Positions 27,679 through 37,740 of a DNA stretch of 64,000 nucleotides are shown piece after piece. The position numbers and the translations under genes were made by a program. The notes beneath the pieces were generated by a model, which saw only the letters and a program-made list of their open reading frames with translations, made no database searches and was not told the DNA's origin. This stretch comes from Winslowiella toletana. Lineage in GTDB: Bacteria; Pseudomonadota; Gammaproteobacteria; Enterobacterales; Enterobacteriaceae. The stretch is from positions 496,001 to 560,000 of the forward strand of contig NZ_CP134152.1 in assembly GCF_032164335.1 (NCBI RefSeq), in the 5' to 3' direction. The stretch's first letter is position 1. Each line of letters starts with the position of its first letter.

Positions 27679-30015
27679 ATGAAACAAATTCGTTTATTGG
27701 CGCAGTATTATGTTGATTTGATGGTGAAACTGGGGCTGGTGCGCTTTTCACTGTTGCTGGCCTCGGCGCTGGTAGTGCTGGCGATGATCGTGCAGATGGC
27801 AGTGACCATGCTCTTGCGCGGCCATGTTGAAAGTATTGATTTGGTGAGATCGGTGTTTTTCGGCCTGCTGATCACACCGTGGGCGGTCTATTTCCTTTCG
27901 GTAGTGGTTGAACAGCTTGAAGAGTCACGCCAGCGTCTGGCGCGGCTGGTGGATAAACTTGAGGAGATGCGCAACCGCGATCTCCAGCTTAACCAGCAGA
28001 TGAAAGAGAATATCAGCCAGCTCAATCAGGAGATTGCCGACCGTATAAAGGCGGAAGAGGCGCGTCTGCAGGTGATGGCCAAGCTGAAAGAGGAGATGGC
28101 GCGGCGCGAGCAGGCGCAAATCGAACTGGAGCAACAGTCCTCTTTTCTGCGCTCGTTTCTGGATGCCTCGCCCGATCTGGTGTTTTACCGCAATATCGAT
28201 CAGCAATTTTCCGGCTGTAACCGCGCGATGGAATTGCTGATTGGTAAAAGCGAGAAGCAGCTGATTGGCCTGACGCCAAAAGATGTCTATGACGATGAAG
28301 CCGCCACCAAAGTGCTGGAGACGGATGAGAAAGTCTTCCGCCATAACGTCTCGCTGACCTACGAACAGTGGCTGCAATATCCTGACGGTCGTAAAGCCTG
28401 TTTTGAGATTCGGAAAGTGCCGTACTACGACCGGGTTGGTAAACGTAGCGGGCTGATGGGCTTTGGACGCGATATAACCGAACGCAAGCGCTATCAGGAC
28501 GCGCTGGAGAATGCCAGCAGGGAGAAGACCACTTTTATCTCTACCATCAGCCACGAGCTGCGTACGCCGCTTAACGGCATCGTCGGCCTGAGCCGTATCC
28601 TGCTGGATACCGAACTGAATCCGGAACAGCTGAAATACCTGAAAACCATTCATGTCTCCGCTATTACACTCGGCAATATTTTTAACGATGTGATCGAGAT
28701 GGATAAAATCGAGCGCCGCAAAGTGCAGCTGGATAATCAACCGCTTGATTTCACCGGTTTCCTCGCCGATCTGGAAAATTTATCCGGGCTGCTGGCACAG
28801 CCGAAAGGGCTGAAATTTGTCATGGCACCGCAGCTGCCACTGCCGCATAAGATCATTGCCGACGGTACGCGACTGCGTCAGATCCTGTGGAATCTGATTG
28901 GTAATGCGGTGAAGTTCACCCAACAGGGCGAGATCGTCGTGCGGGTGCAATATCACGACGGCGATCGTCTGCGTTTTGACGTGCAGGATTCCGGAATGGG
29001 CATCCCGCAGGATGAGCAGGACAAAATTTTCGCCATGTATTATCAGGTGAAGGATCAGCACGGCGGCAAGCCTGCGACCGGCACCGGTATCGGACTGGCG
29101 GTATCACGCCGGCTGGCACAGAGCATGGGTGGTGATATCACCGTGCACAGTGCTCCAGGGCAGGGTTCCTGCTTCAGTATGGAGATTAATGCGCCACGGG
29201 TGGCCGGCGAAGTCGAAGACGAGCAGCCGGAGAACGAAATGCCACTGCCAGCGCTGCATGTCTTGCTGGTTGAGGATATTGAGCTGAATGTCGTCGTGGC
29301 GCGTTCGGTGCTGGAGAAACTGGGTAATAGCGTCGAAGTGGCGATGACGGGCACTGAAGCGCTGGCGATGTTCCAGCCGGAAGAGTTTGATCTGGTACTG
29401 CTGGATATTCAACTGCCGGATATGACCGGGCTGGATGTGGCGCGTGAAATTCATCAGCGTTTTGCCGGACAGCATCTGCCGCCGCTGGTGGCGCTGACCG
29501 CCAACGTACTGAAAGACAAGCGTGAGTACCTTGATGCCGGAATGGATGAGGTGCTGAGCAAGCCACTGGCGGTGCCGGCACTTACCGCGATGATTAAGAA
29601 GTTCTGGGATTGCGAGCAGGCCGACGAAATTGTGGAGAGCGGTATGGTCGATGAGAAGAAACTGGCATTACTGGATGTGCCGATGCTGGAACAGTATATC
29701 GAACTGGTGGGGCCATCACTGATTCATCAAAGTCTGGCGATGTTTGAACAGATGATGCCGGGTTATCTGGAGGTGCTCGACTCCAATATGATGGCACGTG
29801 ACCAGAAGGGCATCGCCGAAGAGGGGCACAAAATCAAAGGTGCTGCCGGATCGGTCGGCTTACTGCATTTGCAGCAGATAGCGAAACAGATTCAAAGCCC
29901 GGAACTGCCAGCCTGGTGGGATAACGTGCAGGAGTGGATTGATGAGCTGAAGCAGGAGTGGCAACACGACGTCAATGTATTGCGCGAATGGGTTCAGGAC
30001 GCTGAGAAAAAATGA
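27679..30015 (+). CDS. arcB: Aerobic respiration control sensor kinase ArcB
   Basis: 778 residues, a tripartite hybrid kinase of the inner membrane that senses quinone redox state and phosphorylates ArcA. Two transmembrane helices (about 23-45 and 58-76) enclose a short periplasmic loop. A coiled-coil linker and a PAS domain (ASPDLVFYR) follow, then the H box (FISTISHELRTPLNG), the ATPase N/G boxes (TGTGIGLAVSRRLA), a receiver domain (LVEDIELN, VLLDIQLPDMTG) and a C-terminal Hpt domain (EEGHKIKGAAGSVG). The start is ATG 27679 (MKQIRLLAQYY), the E. coli start, with AGGAAGGAAG before it; a frame opening at 27649 is not needed. The length equals that of E. coli ArcB. It is transcribed divergently from the gltB-like gene. 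Confidence 0.97.
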   Translation: MKQIRLLAQYYVDLMVKLGLVRFSLLLASALVVLAMIVQMAVTMLLRGHVESIDLVRSVFFGLLITPWAVYFLSVVVEQLEESRQRLARLVDKLEEMRNRDLQLNQQMKENISQLNQEIADRIKAEEARLQVMAKLKEEMARREQAQIELEQQSSFLRSFLDASPDLVFYRNIDQQFSGCNRAMELLIGKSEKQLIGLTPKDVYDDEAATKVLETDEKVFRHNVSLTYEQWLQYPDGRKACFEIRKVPYYDRVGKRSGLMGFGRDITERKRYQDALENASREKTTFISTISHELRTPLNGIVGLSRILLDTELNPEQLKYLKTIHVSAITLGNIFNDVIEMDKIERRKVQLDNQPLDFTGFLADLENLSGLLAQPKGLKFVMAPQLPLPHKIIADGTRLRQILWNLIGNAVKFTQQGEIVVRVQYHDGDRLRFDVQDSGMGIPQDEQDKIFAMYYQVKDQHGGKPATGTGIGLAVSRRLAQSMGGDITVHSAPGQGSCFSMEINAPRVAGEVEDEQPENEMPLPALHVLLVEDIELNVVVARSVLEKLGNSVEVAMTGTEALAMFQPEEFDLVLLDIQLPDMTGLDVAREIHQRFAGQHLPPLVALTANVLKDKREYLDAGMDEVLSKPLAVPALTAMIKKFWDCEQADEIVESGMVDEKKLALLDVPMLEQYIELVGPSLIHQSLAMFEQMMPGYLEVLDSNMMARDQKGIAEEGHKIKGAAGSVGLLHLQQIAKQIQSPELPAWWDNVQEWIDELKQEWQHDVNVLREWVQDAEKK

Positions 30016-30034
30016 CCCCGACCGAGGCCGGGGT
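30015..30034 (+). terminator. GC-rich hairpin directly after arcB
   Basis: ACCCCG and CGGGGT arms surround an 8-base loop beginning at the arcB stop codon. No T run follows, so it may protect the 3' end of the RNA or be a weak terminator. The next 200 bp up to elbB must hold the elbB promoter, which I cannot place with confidence. Confidence 0.35.
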
Positions 30035-30249
30035 GCGCGAATACTGCGCCAACACCAGGGAAATCACCGCCTCGGCTATTCTGATAGGAATCAATGTTAT
30101 GCCAAGGCGCGGTATTGGTTAAAACGGTCCAACCACCTTAACAAATCTCATAAGACTTGTAGGAAGATTCATTAAAATGTGTGATATGGAACAGCGTTTC
30201 CACACAGAAAACATCAATTTGCTGGCACAGTCAAGTAAGGAATTAATTT

Positions 30250-30903
30250 ATGAAGTGTATTGGTGTGGTTTTAAGCGGTTGTGGCGTTTTTGATGGCAGT
30301 GAGATTTACGAAACCGTCTTAACTCTGTTGGCCATTGAGCGGGCCGGGGCGACGGCGATTTGCTTTGCGCCAGATAAACCGCAACTTCATGTAATTAATC
30401 ATATTACTGGCGAGGAAATGCCGGAGTCACGTAACGTTTTAGTGGAATCTGCCCGAATTGTCAGAGGCAAAGTTTTACCTATTGATCAAGCTGATTCTTC
30501 GCAACTTGATGCACTGATCTTACCAGGTGGTTTCGGTGCGGCAAAGAACTTAAGCAGCTTTGCTCTCGCCGGTGCGGACTGCGTCATTGAGCCAAATTTG
30601 CAAAAGCTTACGCAGGAAATTCATAAGCAAAGCAAACCAATTGGCTGCATCTGTATCGCCCCGGCGATCCTGCCTTTGCTGATTGACGCACCGATTCGCC
30701 TCACCATTGGAACCGATTCCAATTACGCGGAAGTGATTGAAGCAATGGGAGGAATTCACGTTCCTTGCCCGGTCGATGACATTGTTGTTGATGAAGAACA
30801 TAAAATTATTACTACTCCGGCATATATGTTGGCCAGCTCAATGGATGAAGCCGCCAGAGGAATCGATAAGCTGGTCAAACGCGTGGTGGAAATGATTGCA
30901 TGA
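30250..30903 (+). CDS. elbB: Isoprenoid biosynthesis glyoxalase ElbB
   Basis: 217 residues of the DJ-1/PfpI (class I amidotransferase-like) superfamily. E. coli ElbB has weak glyoxalase III activity and was linked genetically to isoprenoid synthesis; its physiological role is unclear. The N-terminus [20 protein letters not shown], the GGFGAAKNL turn and the nucleophile-elbow cysteine in IGCICIAPA are visible. The ribosome-binding site AAGGAATT precedes ATG 30250. The gene overlaps mtgA by four bases (ATGA), so the two are translationally coupled. Confidence 0.95.
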   Translation: MKCIGVVLSGCGVFDGSEIYETVLTLLAIERAGATAICFAPDKPQLHVINHITGEEMPESRNVLVESARIVRGKVLPIDQADSSQLDALILPGGFGAAKNLSSFALAGADCVIEPNLQKLTQEIHKQSKPIGCICIAPAILPLLIDAPIRLTIGTDSNYAEVIEAMGGIHVPCPVDDIVVDEEHKIITTPAYMLASSMDEAARGIDKLVKRVVEMIA

Positions 30904-31625
30904 AAAAGCGTCGGGGAAAGTTGCTACAACGGCTGAAGATTTGGCTGCTACGCGCGGTGCTGGCAGTGGCCGCGGTGTGGGTTGCAGGCATTCTGCTGTT
31001 TGCTTTTCTGCCGGTTCCTTTCTCAGCGGTGATGGTTGAGCGGCAGCTGGGAGCCTGGTTGCAGGGCGATTTTACTTATGTTGCCCATTCCGACTGGGTG
31101 GGGATGGATGAAATTTCGCCGTGGATGCCGCTGGCAGTGATGGCGGCGGAAGATCAAAAATTCCCGACCCACTGGGGATTCGATATGAATGCGATTGCCT
31201 CGGCGCTTGATCATAATGAGCGTTCGGGTCGGGTTCGGGGCGCATCAACCCTGAGCCAGCAAACTGCGAAAAACATGTTTCTCTGGGACGGACGTAGTTG
31301 GCTGCGTAAAGGGCTGGAGGCCGGGCTGACGCTGGGAATTGAGGTGGTCTGGACCAAGCGCCGCATTCTGACGGTGTACCTTAACGTAGCGGAGTTTGGT
31401 GAGGGAATTTTCGGTGTCGAAGCCGCCGCGCAGCGCTATTTTCATAAACCGGCCAGCGCCCTGACGCAGTCAGAAGCAGCGTTGCTGGCGGCAGTACTGC
31501 CCAGCCCACTGCGTTTTAAGGCAGATGCGCCTTCAGGTTATGTACGGCAACGTCAGCAGTGGATAATGCGCCAGATGCGGCAGCTGGGCGGAGAAGGCTT
31601 CCTGCGCGAGCATAAACTGGATTGA
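30900..31625 (+). CDS. mtgA: Monofunctional peptidoglycan glycosyltransferase MtgA
   Basis: 241 residues. It polymerises lipid II into glycan strands on the outer face of the inner membrane. One N-terminal transmembrane helix (about 15-38) is followed by the GT51 domain, with the catalytic-glutamate motif [14 protein letters not shown] and the [16 protein letters not shown] motif. There is no transpeptidase domain, which separates it from class A PBPs. Overlap with elbB indicates one operon. A hairpin shared with the convergent npr gene follows. Confidence 0.96.
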   Translation: MKKRRGKLLQRLKIWLLRAVLAVAAVWVAGILLFAFLPVPFSAVMVERQLGAWLQGDFTYVAHSDWVGMDEISPWMPLAVMAAEDQKFPTHWGFDMNAIASALDHNERSGRVRGASTLSQQTAKNMFLWDGRSWLRKGLEAGLTLGIEVVWTKRRILTVYLNVAEFGEGIFGVEAAAQRYFHKPASALTQSEAALLAAVLPSPLRFKADAPSGYVRQRQQWIMRQMRQLGGEGFLREHKLD

Positions 31626-31646
31626 GGATGAGGGTTCATTCTTGAT

Positions 31647-31676
31647 AAGGGCGGCAAGAATGGAACGCCGCCCTTT
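31647..31676. terminator. Bidirectional terminator between mtgA and npr
   Basis: AAGGGCGGC and GCCGCCCTT arms enclose an 11-base loop. It sits between two convergent genes. The flanking T tracts are short in both directions, so efficiency is uncertain. Confidence 0.6.
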
Positions 31677-31687
31677 AGGTTTCGTGG

Positions 31688-31960
31688 TTAATCCTCGTCG
31701 AAACCGGCATTAAACAGGTCGATTACCGCCGATAATGCCTGTTCTTCCTCTGGCCCGCTGGCTTCAATTTCAATATGGCCGCCTTTAGCAGAATCCAGCA
31801 TCAGCAGCGCAATCACGCTGCTGGCTTCGGCTTCAGTCCCGGCTTCATTACGCAGCAACACCTCAGCATCAAAACTCTGCACCAGCTCAAACAGCTTCAT
31901 CGCCGGTCGCGCATGCATGCCAAGTTTGTTCTGAATTTCTACGGTCTGCTTGACGGTCAT
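31688..31960 (-). CDS. npr: Nitrogen-PTS phosphocarrier NPr
   Basis: 90 residues, HPr family. NPr receives phosphate from PtsP (EI-Ntr) and passes it to PtsN. The phosphorylated His16 sits in [10 protein letters not shown], and a regulatory serine region ([16 protein letters not shown]) follows. It is the last gene of the rpoN cluster and overlaps the end of rapZ by four bases, so translation is coupled. Confidence 0.96.
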   Translation of the reverse strand: MTVKQTVEIQNKLGMHARPAMKLFELVQSFDAEVLLRNEAGTEAEASSVIALLMLDSAKGGHIEIEASGPEEEQALSAVIDLFNAGFDED

Positions 31961-32811
31961 GATTTACGTTTTTCCAGCGTACGGTGACGCGATTGTACGT
32001 TTTTACCGCGTGAGCGGAAATAATCGGCCAGCTGTTCAGCAATATACACCGAGCGGTGCTTACCACCGGTACAACCGATTGCCACCGTCAGATAGCTGCG
32101 GTTATTGGTTTCCAGCATCGGCAACCATAACTCAAGGTAGCTGCGGGTCTGATAGATAAAGTTATGAACTTCAGTATGGCGATCGAGGAAGGCCGCTACC
32201 GGACGATCCAGACCGGTCATCGGACGCAGTTTCGGATCCCAGTGCGGGTTCGGCAGAAAGCGTACGTCGAAGACATAATCGGCATCGATCGGAATACCGT
32301 GTTTAAAGCCAAAGGATTCAAACACCATTGTCAGTTCACGCTCGCGTTTACCCAACAAGCGGGTGCGCAGCATCTCCGCCAGTTCGTGCACCGACATTTC
32401 AGAGGTGTCGATTATCAGGTCAGCACGTGAACGCAGCGGCTCCAGCAGGTCACTCTCTTCATCGATGGCGCTCTCCAGCGACAGGTTCTTGTTGGAGAGT
32501 GGATGAAGGCGTCGCGTGTCGCTGTAGCGGCGAATAAGCGTATTACGATCGGCGTCAAGAAACAGCAGCTGCGGCGAGAAGCTTGCCGGCAGGCTGGTCA
32601 ACGCTTTCTCAAAAATCTCAGGCGACTCTGGCATGTTGCGCACGTCAATGCTGACCGCCGCAGACATGTTGCGATCGGCCAGTGAGTTCGCTAATTCAGG
32701 TAATAACACCACCGGCAGGTTGTCAACACAGTAAAAACCCATGTCCTCCAGCGCGCGTAATGCAACAGATTTGCCTGAACCAGAACGACCGCTGACGATC
32801 ATCAGCACCAT
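31957..32811 (-). CDS. rapZ: RNase adapter RapZ
   Basis: 284 residues. RapZ binds the sRNA GlmZ and presents it to RNase E, which sets GlmS level and so glucosamine-6-phosphate supply. The Walker A motif [14 protein letters not shown] is near the N-terminus, and the C-terminal domain has the conserved [10 protein letters not shown] motif and basic tail ([10 protein letters not shown]). It sits between ptsN and npr, as usual in enterobacteria. GlmM, which uses the product of GlmS, is encoded further on in this window at 56101. Confidence 0.97.
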   Translation of the reverse strand: MVLMIVSGRSGSGKSVALRALEDMGFYCVDNLPVVLLPELANSLADRNMSAAVSIDVRNMPESPEIFEKALTSLPASFSPQLLFLDADRNTLIRRYSDTRRLHPLSNKNLSLESAIDEESDLLEPLRSRADLIIDTSEMSVHELAEMLRTRLLGKRERELTMVFESFGFKHGIPIDADYVFDVRFLPNPHWDPKLRPMTGLDRPVAAFLDRHTEVHNFIYQTRSYLELWLPMLETNNRSYLTVAIGCTGGKHRSVYIAEQLADYFRSRGKNVQSRHRTLEKRKS

Positions 32812-32862
32812 TAAATATTCTCCCGATTTATACGACCGAACAGCCGTGCCAAAGTCTGGTAG

Positions 32863-33339
32863 TTATTCCTGACTCTCAGTAATGATTTCGTAAAGCTCTT
32901 CATCGCTCTGCGCTGAACGCAAACGGCGACAGATGGTTTTATCCGCCAGTCGTTTTGCCACCAGAGAGAGCGTGTGCAAATGTGTTTTGCACTGGTCGGC
33001 TGGAACAAGCAGGGCGAACAGCAGATCCACTGGCTGATTATCAATGGCATCAAAAGCGATAGGCTGGTCAAGACGGACAAACACGCCAACGGCGCGCAAT
33101 GTATCCTCTTCCAGTTTACCGTGCGGAATGGCGATACCGTTTCCGATACCGGTACTGCCCATCCGCTCACGGGTCAGAATCGCTTCGAAGATAGTCTGGT
33201 GCGGAAGATTAAGCTGCTTCGCTGCTAATTCGCTGATAATTTCCAGCGCCCGCTTTTTGCTCTGGCAGTGTACGCCGCTTCGGGTACAGTCAACGCTGAG
33301 TACAGAGCTTAATTCCAGTGTTAGATCATTGTTCATCAT
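32863..33339 (-). CDS. ptsN: Nitrogen-PTS regulatory enzyme IIA
   Basis: 158 residues, slightly shorter at the C-terminus than E. coli PtsN. EIIA-Ntr is phosphorylated at His73 (GIAIPHGKLEED) by NPr and regulates potassium transport and other targets by direct binding. The start ATG 33339 (MMNND) aligns with MTNND of E. coli; the second ATG three bases on is possible. It is 51 bp before rapZ and 191 bp after hpf. Confidence 0.96.
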   Translation of the reverse strand: MMNNDLTLELSSVLSVDCTRSGVHCQSKKRALEIISELAAKQLNLPHQTIFEAILTRERMGSTGIGNGIAIPHGKLEEDTLRAVGVFVRLDQPIAFDAIDNQPVDLLFALLVPADQCKTHLHTLSLVAKRLADKTICRRLRSAQSDEELYEIITESQE

Positions 33340-33481
33340 AGTTTCACTTACGTGTTCACTTATGCTGGCTCATCGGTTTACTTTACTCGCCCTTCGGTGA
33401 GAAAAGCAGCAAATATTGACAGCAAACTGCGGTATCAGCTGCGGGCCGCTGGCACAGAGCAGATGCTGTGCTATATCAAAC

Positions 33482-33501
33482 GGGGCGAATAAATTCGCCC
33501 C
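33482..33501 (-). other. Hairpin between hpf and ptsN
   Basis: GGGGCGAA and TTCGCCCC arms with a 4-base loop. On the coding strand only GTTTG follows, so it may be a weak attenuator or an RNA-stabilising element inside the rpoN operon. Confidence 0.4.
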
Positions 33502-33530
33502 CGGCCTGCTCCCGATGACGCAGGGTGAAT

Positions 33531-33818
33531 TTAGTGTTGTTTTAACTTGTCTTTATGTTTAGTTAACTGGCGCGCGAGTTTATCAATTAACCCATCAATC
33601 GCCGCGTACATATCCACCGCTTCCGAGGTTGCGTGCAACTCGCCTCCGTTCACATGCAGCGTTGCGTCAGCCACCTGAGTGACTTTCTCCACTTTCAGAA
33701 CAATATAAACCTGATTTATCTGGCTGAAATACTGTTCCAGTTTGGCAAATTTGCTGTTAACGAAATCACGTAATGGATCAGTAATTTCAACATGTTGCCC
33801 TGTGATATTTAGCTGCAT
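33531..33818 (-). CDS. hpf: Ribosome hibernation promoting factor HPF (short form)
   Basis: 95 residues, the short HPF form that together with RMF forms 100S ribosome dimers in stationary phase. The sequence MQLNITGQHVEIT, the central VVLKVEKV strand and the tail KLARQLTKHKDKLKQH match the E. coli protein nearly throughout. It starts 23 bp after the rpoN stop, the normal position. Confidence 0.97.
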   Translation of the reverse strand: MQLNITGQHVEITDPLRDFVNSKFAKLEQYFSQINQVYIVLKVEKVTQVADATLHVNGGELHATSEAVDMYAAIDGLIDKLARQLTKHKDKLKQH

Positions 33819-33841
33819 AGTGTCTTCCTTCTCAGTTCAGA

Positions 33842-35281
33842 TCAAACCAGCTGTTTACGCTGGTTCGATGGCGGGATGGATAAAGACTCTCGGTACTTTG
33901 CCACAGTTCGACGCGCTACCATGATGCCTTGATCTGATAGCATAGTCGTTAACTTACTGTCGCTCAGCGGTTTGGCGGGATTTTCCGCCGAGATAAGTTT
34001 CTTCACCAGCGCGCGAATAGCGGTGGAGGAGGCTTCGCCGCCACCTTCAGTATTGACGTGGCTGGAAAAGAAATACTTAAGCTCAAAAATTCCACGCGGG
34101 CTGTGCAGATACTTTTGCGTTGTCACGCGGGAAATGGTTGATTCGTGCATATCGACGGCAGAGGCGATATCTGCCAGTACCATCGGCCGCATAAATTCTT
34201 CGCCCTGCTCGAAAAAAGCCTGCTGCTGCTCAACGATACAGCGTGTCACTTTCAATAGCGTGTCATTGCGGCTTTCCAGGCTTTTAATCAGCCACTTCGC
34301 TTCCTGCAGGTTACTGCGGATAAACTGGTTGTCGCTGTCGTTACGGGTGCTGCCGCCCAGTGAGGCATAGTGCTGATTGATTTTAAGCCGCGGGACGCTT
34401 TCCGCATTCAGCTCGACGGCCCAGCGGCTGCCAATTTTGCGCACCAACACGTCGGGAATCACATATTCAGGTTCACTGGTGTTGATCGACTGACCGGGGC
34501 GAGGATCGAGTGACTGGATCAGTAACATCGCGCCTTTCAGCACCTCTTCCTTCAGGCGGGTAACGCGCATCAGGCTGCGGAAATCATGGTTAGCCAGCAG
34601 ATCAAGATGCTCACTGACGATCAACCGTGCCTCTTTCAGCCACGGGGTTTCCGCCTGATACTGTGAGAGTTGCACCAGTAAACAATCGCGCAGATCGCGG
34701 GCACCGACGCCGATCGGATCAAAGCGCTGAATGCGTTTCAGCACCGCTTCCACTTCGTCCATCGCCAGATCGTCGTTACCCATACTGTCATGGATATCTG
34801 CTAAAGGAACCGTGAGGTAACCCATGTCGTCAATGGCATCGACGATCGAGGTGGCGATAGCGCGGTCAGTATCGGTAAAAGGCGTCAGTTCGACTTGCCA
34901 CATCAGGTAGTCTTGCAGAGACTGGGTGGTTTCGCCCTGATAAACCGGCAGTTCATCATCATGATAATCAGTACCGGTGCCGGAAGGGGTGCCGGCAGTG
35001 TAAATTTCATCCCAGGTTGCATCCAGCGGAAGTTCTTCCGGCATATCCTTTTGTTCAAGTGCTTCACGGGTATCAAGAGCTTCGTTCTCGTTCTCCTGAT
35101 ACTCGCGGGCGTCTATCTCTTCATGGATGTCGGTTTGCTCCAGCAGTGGGTTGCTTTCCAGTGCCAGTTGTATCTCCTGCTGAAGTTCAAGCGTAGAGAG
35201 TTGCAGCAAACGAATGGCCTGCTGTAATTGCGGCGTCATCGCGAGCTGTTGGCTAAACCTGAGTTGCAAACCTTGCTTCAT
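33842..35281 (-). CDS. rpoN: RNA polymerase sigma-54 factor
   Basis: 479 residues. Sigma-54 directs transcription from GG-N10-GC promoters and needs an AAA+ activator such as NtrC. Region I is glutamine- and leucine-rich ([20 protein letters not shown]), an acidic region II follows, and the RpoN box [11 protein letters not shown] lies near the C-terminus. The start MKQGLQL at 35281 is the family start; the frame extends seven codons upstream but without homology. It lies 48 bp from lptB. Confidence 0.97.
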   Translation of the reverse strand: MKQGLQLRFSQQLAMTPQLQQAIRLLQLSTLELQQEIQLALESNPLLEQTDIHEEIDAREYQENENEALDTREALEQKDMPEELPLDATWDEIYTAGTPSGTGTDYHDDELPVYQGETTQSLQDYLMWQVELTPFTDTDRAIATSIVDAIDDMGYLTVPLADIHDSMGNDDLAMDEVEAVLKRIQRFDPIGVGARDLRDCLLVQLSQYQAETPWLKEARLIVSEHLDLLANHDFRSLMRVTRLKEEVLKGAMLLIQSLDPRPGQSINTSEPEYVIPDVLVRKIGSRWAVELNAESVPRLKINQHYASLGGSTRNDSDNQFIRSNLQEAKWLIKSLESRNDTLLKVTRCIVEQQQAFFEQGEEFMRPMVLADIASAVDMHESTISRVTTQKYLHSPRGIFELKYFFSSHVNTEGGGEASSTAIRALVKKLISAENPAKPLSDSKLTTMLSDQGIMVARRTVAKYRESLSIPPSNQRKQLV

Positions 35282-35329
35282 ATTCAGGATACAAATTCCC
35301 AAGAAATCATGCGTGAAACAAACACCATA

Positions 35330-36055
35330 TCAGAGTCTGAACTCTTCACCCAAATAGACACGCTTAACTTGTTCATCGGCCAGCACTTCTTCTGGCGTAC
35401 CGTGGGCAATCAAATGGCCCTGGCTGACGATATACGCCCGCTCACAGACCGCCAGTGTCTCACGCACGTTGTGGTCGGTAATCAGCACGCCGAGGCCGCT
35501 GTCGCGCAAGTGTTCGATGATTTTCTTAATATCAATTACCGAGATCGGGTCAACACCGGCGAAGGGTTCATCCAGCAGGATAAATTTCGGATTAGCAGCC
35601 AGCGCACGGGCGATCTCAACGCGACGGCGTTCACCACCGGAAAGAGACTGACCAAGACTGTCGCGCAGATGTTCAATATGGAACTCTTCCATCAGCTCTT
35701 TTGCGCGATCTTCACGCTGCTCGGTGGTCAGATCATCACGGATCTGCAGCACCGCCATCAGGTTGTCATAGACGCTGAGACGGCGGAAGATCGAAGCTTC
35801 CTGCGGCAGATAACCGATACCACGGCGCGCCCGCGCGTGCAGCGGCAGAATACTGATATCTTCATCGTCGATCACAATGCGACCGGCATCACGCGGTACA
35901 ATGCCGACTACCATGTAAAACGTGGTGGTCTTACCGGCTCCGTTTGGCCCCAGCAGACCGACGATCTCGCCAGATTTAACTTCCAGACTGACATCTTCCA
36001 CCACTCGACGGCCTTTGTAAGCCTTCGCCAGGTTTTCAGCGATTAAGGTTGCCAT
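35330..36055 (-). CDS. lptB: LPS export ATPase LptB
   Basis: 241 residues. LptB is the cytoplasmic ABC ATPase that with LptF and LptG extracts lipopolysaccharide from the inner membrane. Walker A is GPNGAGKTT, the signature [15 protein letters not shown] and Walker [14 protein letters not shown]. It is 6 bp after lptA. The length equals that of E. coli LptB. Confidence 0.98.
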   Translation of the reverse strand: MATLIAENLAKAYKGRRVVEDVSLEVKSGEIVGLLGPNGAGKTTTFYMVVGIVPRDAGRIVIDDEDISILPLHARARRGIGYLPQEASIFRRLSVYDNLMAVLQIRDDLTTEQREDRAKELMEEFHIEHLRDSLGQSLSGGERRRVEIARALAANPKFILLDEPFAGVDPISVIDIKKIIEHLRDSGLGVLITDHNVRETLAVCERAYIVSQGHLIAHGTPEEVLADEQVKRVYLGEEFRL

Positions 36056-36061
36056 AGCGAA

Positions 36062-36616
36062 TTAGTTTCTCTTTTTCTGATCGTTGGACTGGGTACCTTT
36101 GTCCTGCAACTGCGACGGTACCAGCACGGTGGTGACACGTTTGCCGCTGTTGCCAAAGGCCTGCATCTTCTGCTCTTTCACCAGATAGGTGATGCGATCG
36201 CCTTTCACATTGCTGTCGAGCTGCTCGAGGTAAGCATTGCCGGTCAGCTCAATGAAATCTTTCGCCAGTTCATAGCGCATTTTCTGCGCGTGGCCTCTTA
36301 CTGGCTTGCCGTTATCCTGCATCTGGTAAAAGGTGGCCGGATTGCCCCAGGCATCAACCACCGTTTTACTGCTGTCGCCGCCAGGACGCGTAACCACCAC
36401 CTTATCAGCGGTAATTTTAATCGAGCCCTGAGTGACGATGACATTACCGGTAAAGGTCGCCACATTGCCCTGCATATCCAGCGACTGGTTTTCCGAGTCG
36501 ATATTAACGGGCTTTTCCGAGTCACCGGTCAGAGCGAAAGCCGGCAGGCTGGTGGCGAACAGCGCGCCAATCAGCAGAAGTTTAAGGCTATGGTTGTTGT
36601 GCATTTTGAATTTCAT
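36062..36616 (-). CDS. lptA: Periplasmic LPS-bridge protein LptA
   Basis: 184 residues. LptA oligomers form the periplasmic bridge carrying LPS from LptC to LptD. The signal peptide is MKFKMHNNHSLKLLLIGALF, followed by the cleavage region PAFA-LTG. The OstA-like beta-jellyroll follows (SLDMQGNVATFTGNVIVTQG, KVVVTRPGG). I chose MKFK at 36616, which aligns with E. coli; the longer frame from 36670 would bury the signal peptide. It overlaps lptC by 29 bases. Confidence 0.96.
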   Translation of the reverse strand: MKFKMHNNHSLKLLLIGALFATSLPAFALTGDSEKPVNIDSENQSLDMQGNVATFTGNVIVTQGSIKITADKVVVTRPGGDSSKTVVDAWGNPATFYQMQDNGKPVRGHAQKMRYELAKDFIELTGNAYLEQLDSNVKGDRITYLVKEQKMQAFGNSGKRVTTVLVPSQLQDKGTQSNDQKKRN

Positions 36617-37160
36617 AAGAGGTTTTGACCTTTTCAAGCAACTCGGCAGTTTTCGTCCGTAAATTTCCACGCATCTTCATACCGGTAGAGTTAAAGCTGC
36701 GGCCATAAATTGTGACCTGATCGTCTGACGTCACGTCCTGCGTAATCAGGTTAACCTGAGCATTATCGGTTTTGATACGCTCCAGCTGAGAATCTGGTGT
36801 GAGGCTATTGACTTCGACATGACCATACAGAAAGAGTTTACGATCTTTCGTTAATTTGGCCTTATCCGAACGCACCGACCAGGTGGGAACTTTGTTTTCG
36901 TCGTAGGTGGTCATGATCGGATTATCGAACCAGCTGACCTCTTCCTCCTGGAAGTAAGTCACTTTATCGGAGACCAGTTTATAGCTTAGTGCGCCCAGTG
37001 GGTTATAAACCACGGTACTGGAATTGGCACTGGTATAGGTCGGTTGCTGATTGTTGGTGGCGAGCGGCCCCTGATTGTCATCATTGGTCAGGCTCCAGCC
37101 CACCAGAATAATGGCTATCACTGCCAGCACTAGCGTAATCCAACGCCTGGTTTTACTCAT
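36588..37160 (-). CDS. lptC: LPS export protein LptC
   Basis: 190 residues. A bitopic inner-membrane protein with one N-terminal helix (about residues 8-25) and a periplasmic jellyroll that takes LPS from LptB2FG and hands it to LptA. It overlaps kdsC by four bases and lptA by 29, so the three are tightly coupled. Confidence 0.96.
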   Translation of the reverse strand: MSKTRRWITLVLAVIAIILVGWSLTNDDNQGPLATNNQQPTYTSANSSTVVYNPLGALSYKLVSDKVTYFQEEEVSWFDNPIMTTYDENKVPTWSVRSDKAKLTKDRKLFLYGHVEVNSLTPDSQLERIKTDNAQVNLITQDVTSDDQVTIYGRSFNSTGMKMRGNLRTKTAELLEKVKTSYEIQNAQQP

Positions 37161-37723
37161 ACAGATTGCCCTTTGGCATCATCAAACTTATCCTGCGCGA
37201 TCAGTATCAGATCGCAGATTTCGCGAACGGCGCCGCGCCCCCCCGCAATACGGGTGACATAATCCGCCCGTGGTAGCAGTACCGGATGCGCATCGGCGAC
37301 GGCGACGCTTAATCCCACTTTTGCCATCACTGGCCAGTCAATTAAATCATCACCGATATAGGCGACCTGCTCCGGGCTGAGTGACAGTTTATCCAGAAGT
37401 TCGCCGAAGGCCAAAAGCTTATCCGACTGTCCCTGATAAAGATGCTGAATTCCTAACGTTTTGCAGCGATCTTCCAGCAGTCTGGCGTTACGGCCGGTTA
37501 TAATAGCCACTTCTACCGATGAGGTCAGCAGACAGCGAATACCATAGCCATCGCGCACGTTAAACGCTTTCAGCTCTTCGCCGGAATTGCCCATATAAAT
37601 CACGCCGTCGGACATCACGCCGTCGACATCGCAAATTAACAGGCGGATCTGTTTGGCTCGCGCCATCACCTGATGGCTGACGGCACCGTAGCAGGTGTCA
37701 ACCACTGCCTCTGTCTGGCTCAT
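37157..37723 (-). CDS. kdsC: Kdo-8-phosphate phosphatase KdsC
   Basis: 188 residues, HAD superfamily with C0-type cap, working as a tetramer in the cytoplasm. It hydrolyses Kdo-8-phosphate to Kdo for the LPS inner core. The catalytic motif is LLICDVDGVMSDG and the later acidic motif IGDDLIDWPVM. It is 17 bp after kdsD, the enzyme two steps earlier in the pathway. Confidence 0.97.
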   Translation of the reverse strand: MSQTEAVVDTCYGAVSHQVMARAKQIRLLICDVDGVMSDGVIYMGNSGEELKAFNVRDGYGIRCLLTSSVEVAIITGRNARLLEDRCKTLGIQHLYQGQSDKLLAFGELLDKLSLSPEQVAYIGDDLIDWPVMAKVGLSVAVADAHPVLLPRADYVTRIAGGRGAVREICDLILIAQDKFDDAKGQSV

Positions 37724-37740
37724 TGTAACTGGTTTCCTTT

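Noticed and set aside
30220-30240. TGGCAC before elbB as a sigma-54 -24 element
   Set aside because: No GC doublet lies at the required distance, so the -12 element is missing.
35228-36046. 272-codon frame on the plus strand over lptB
   Set aside because: LptB is unambiguous on the minus strand; the opposite frame is a shadow.
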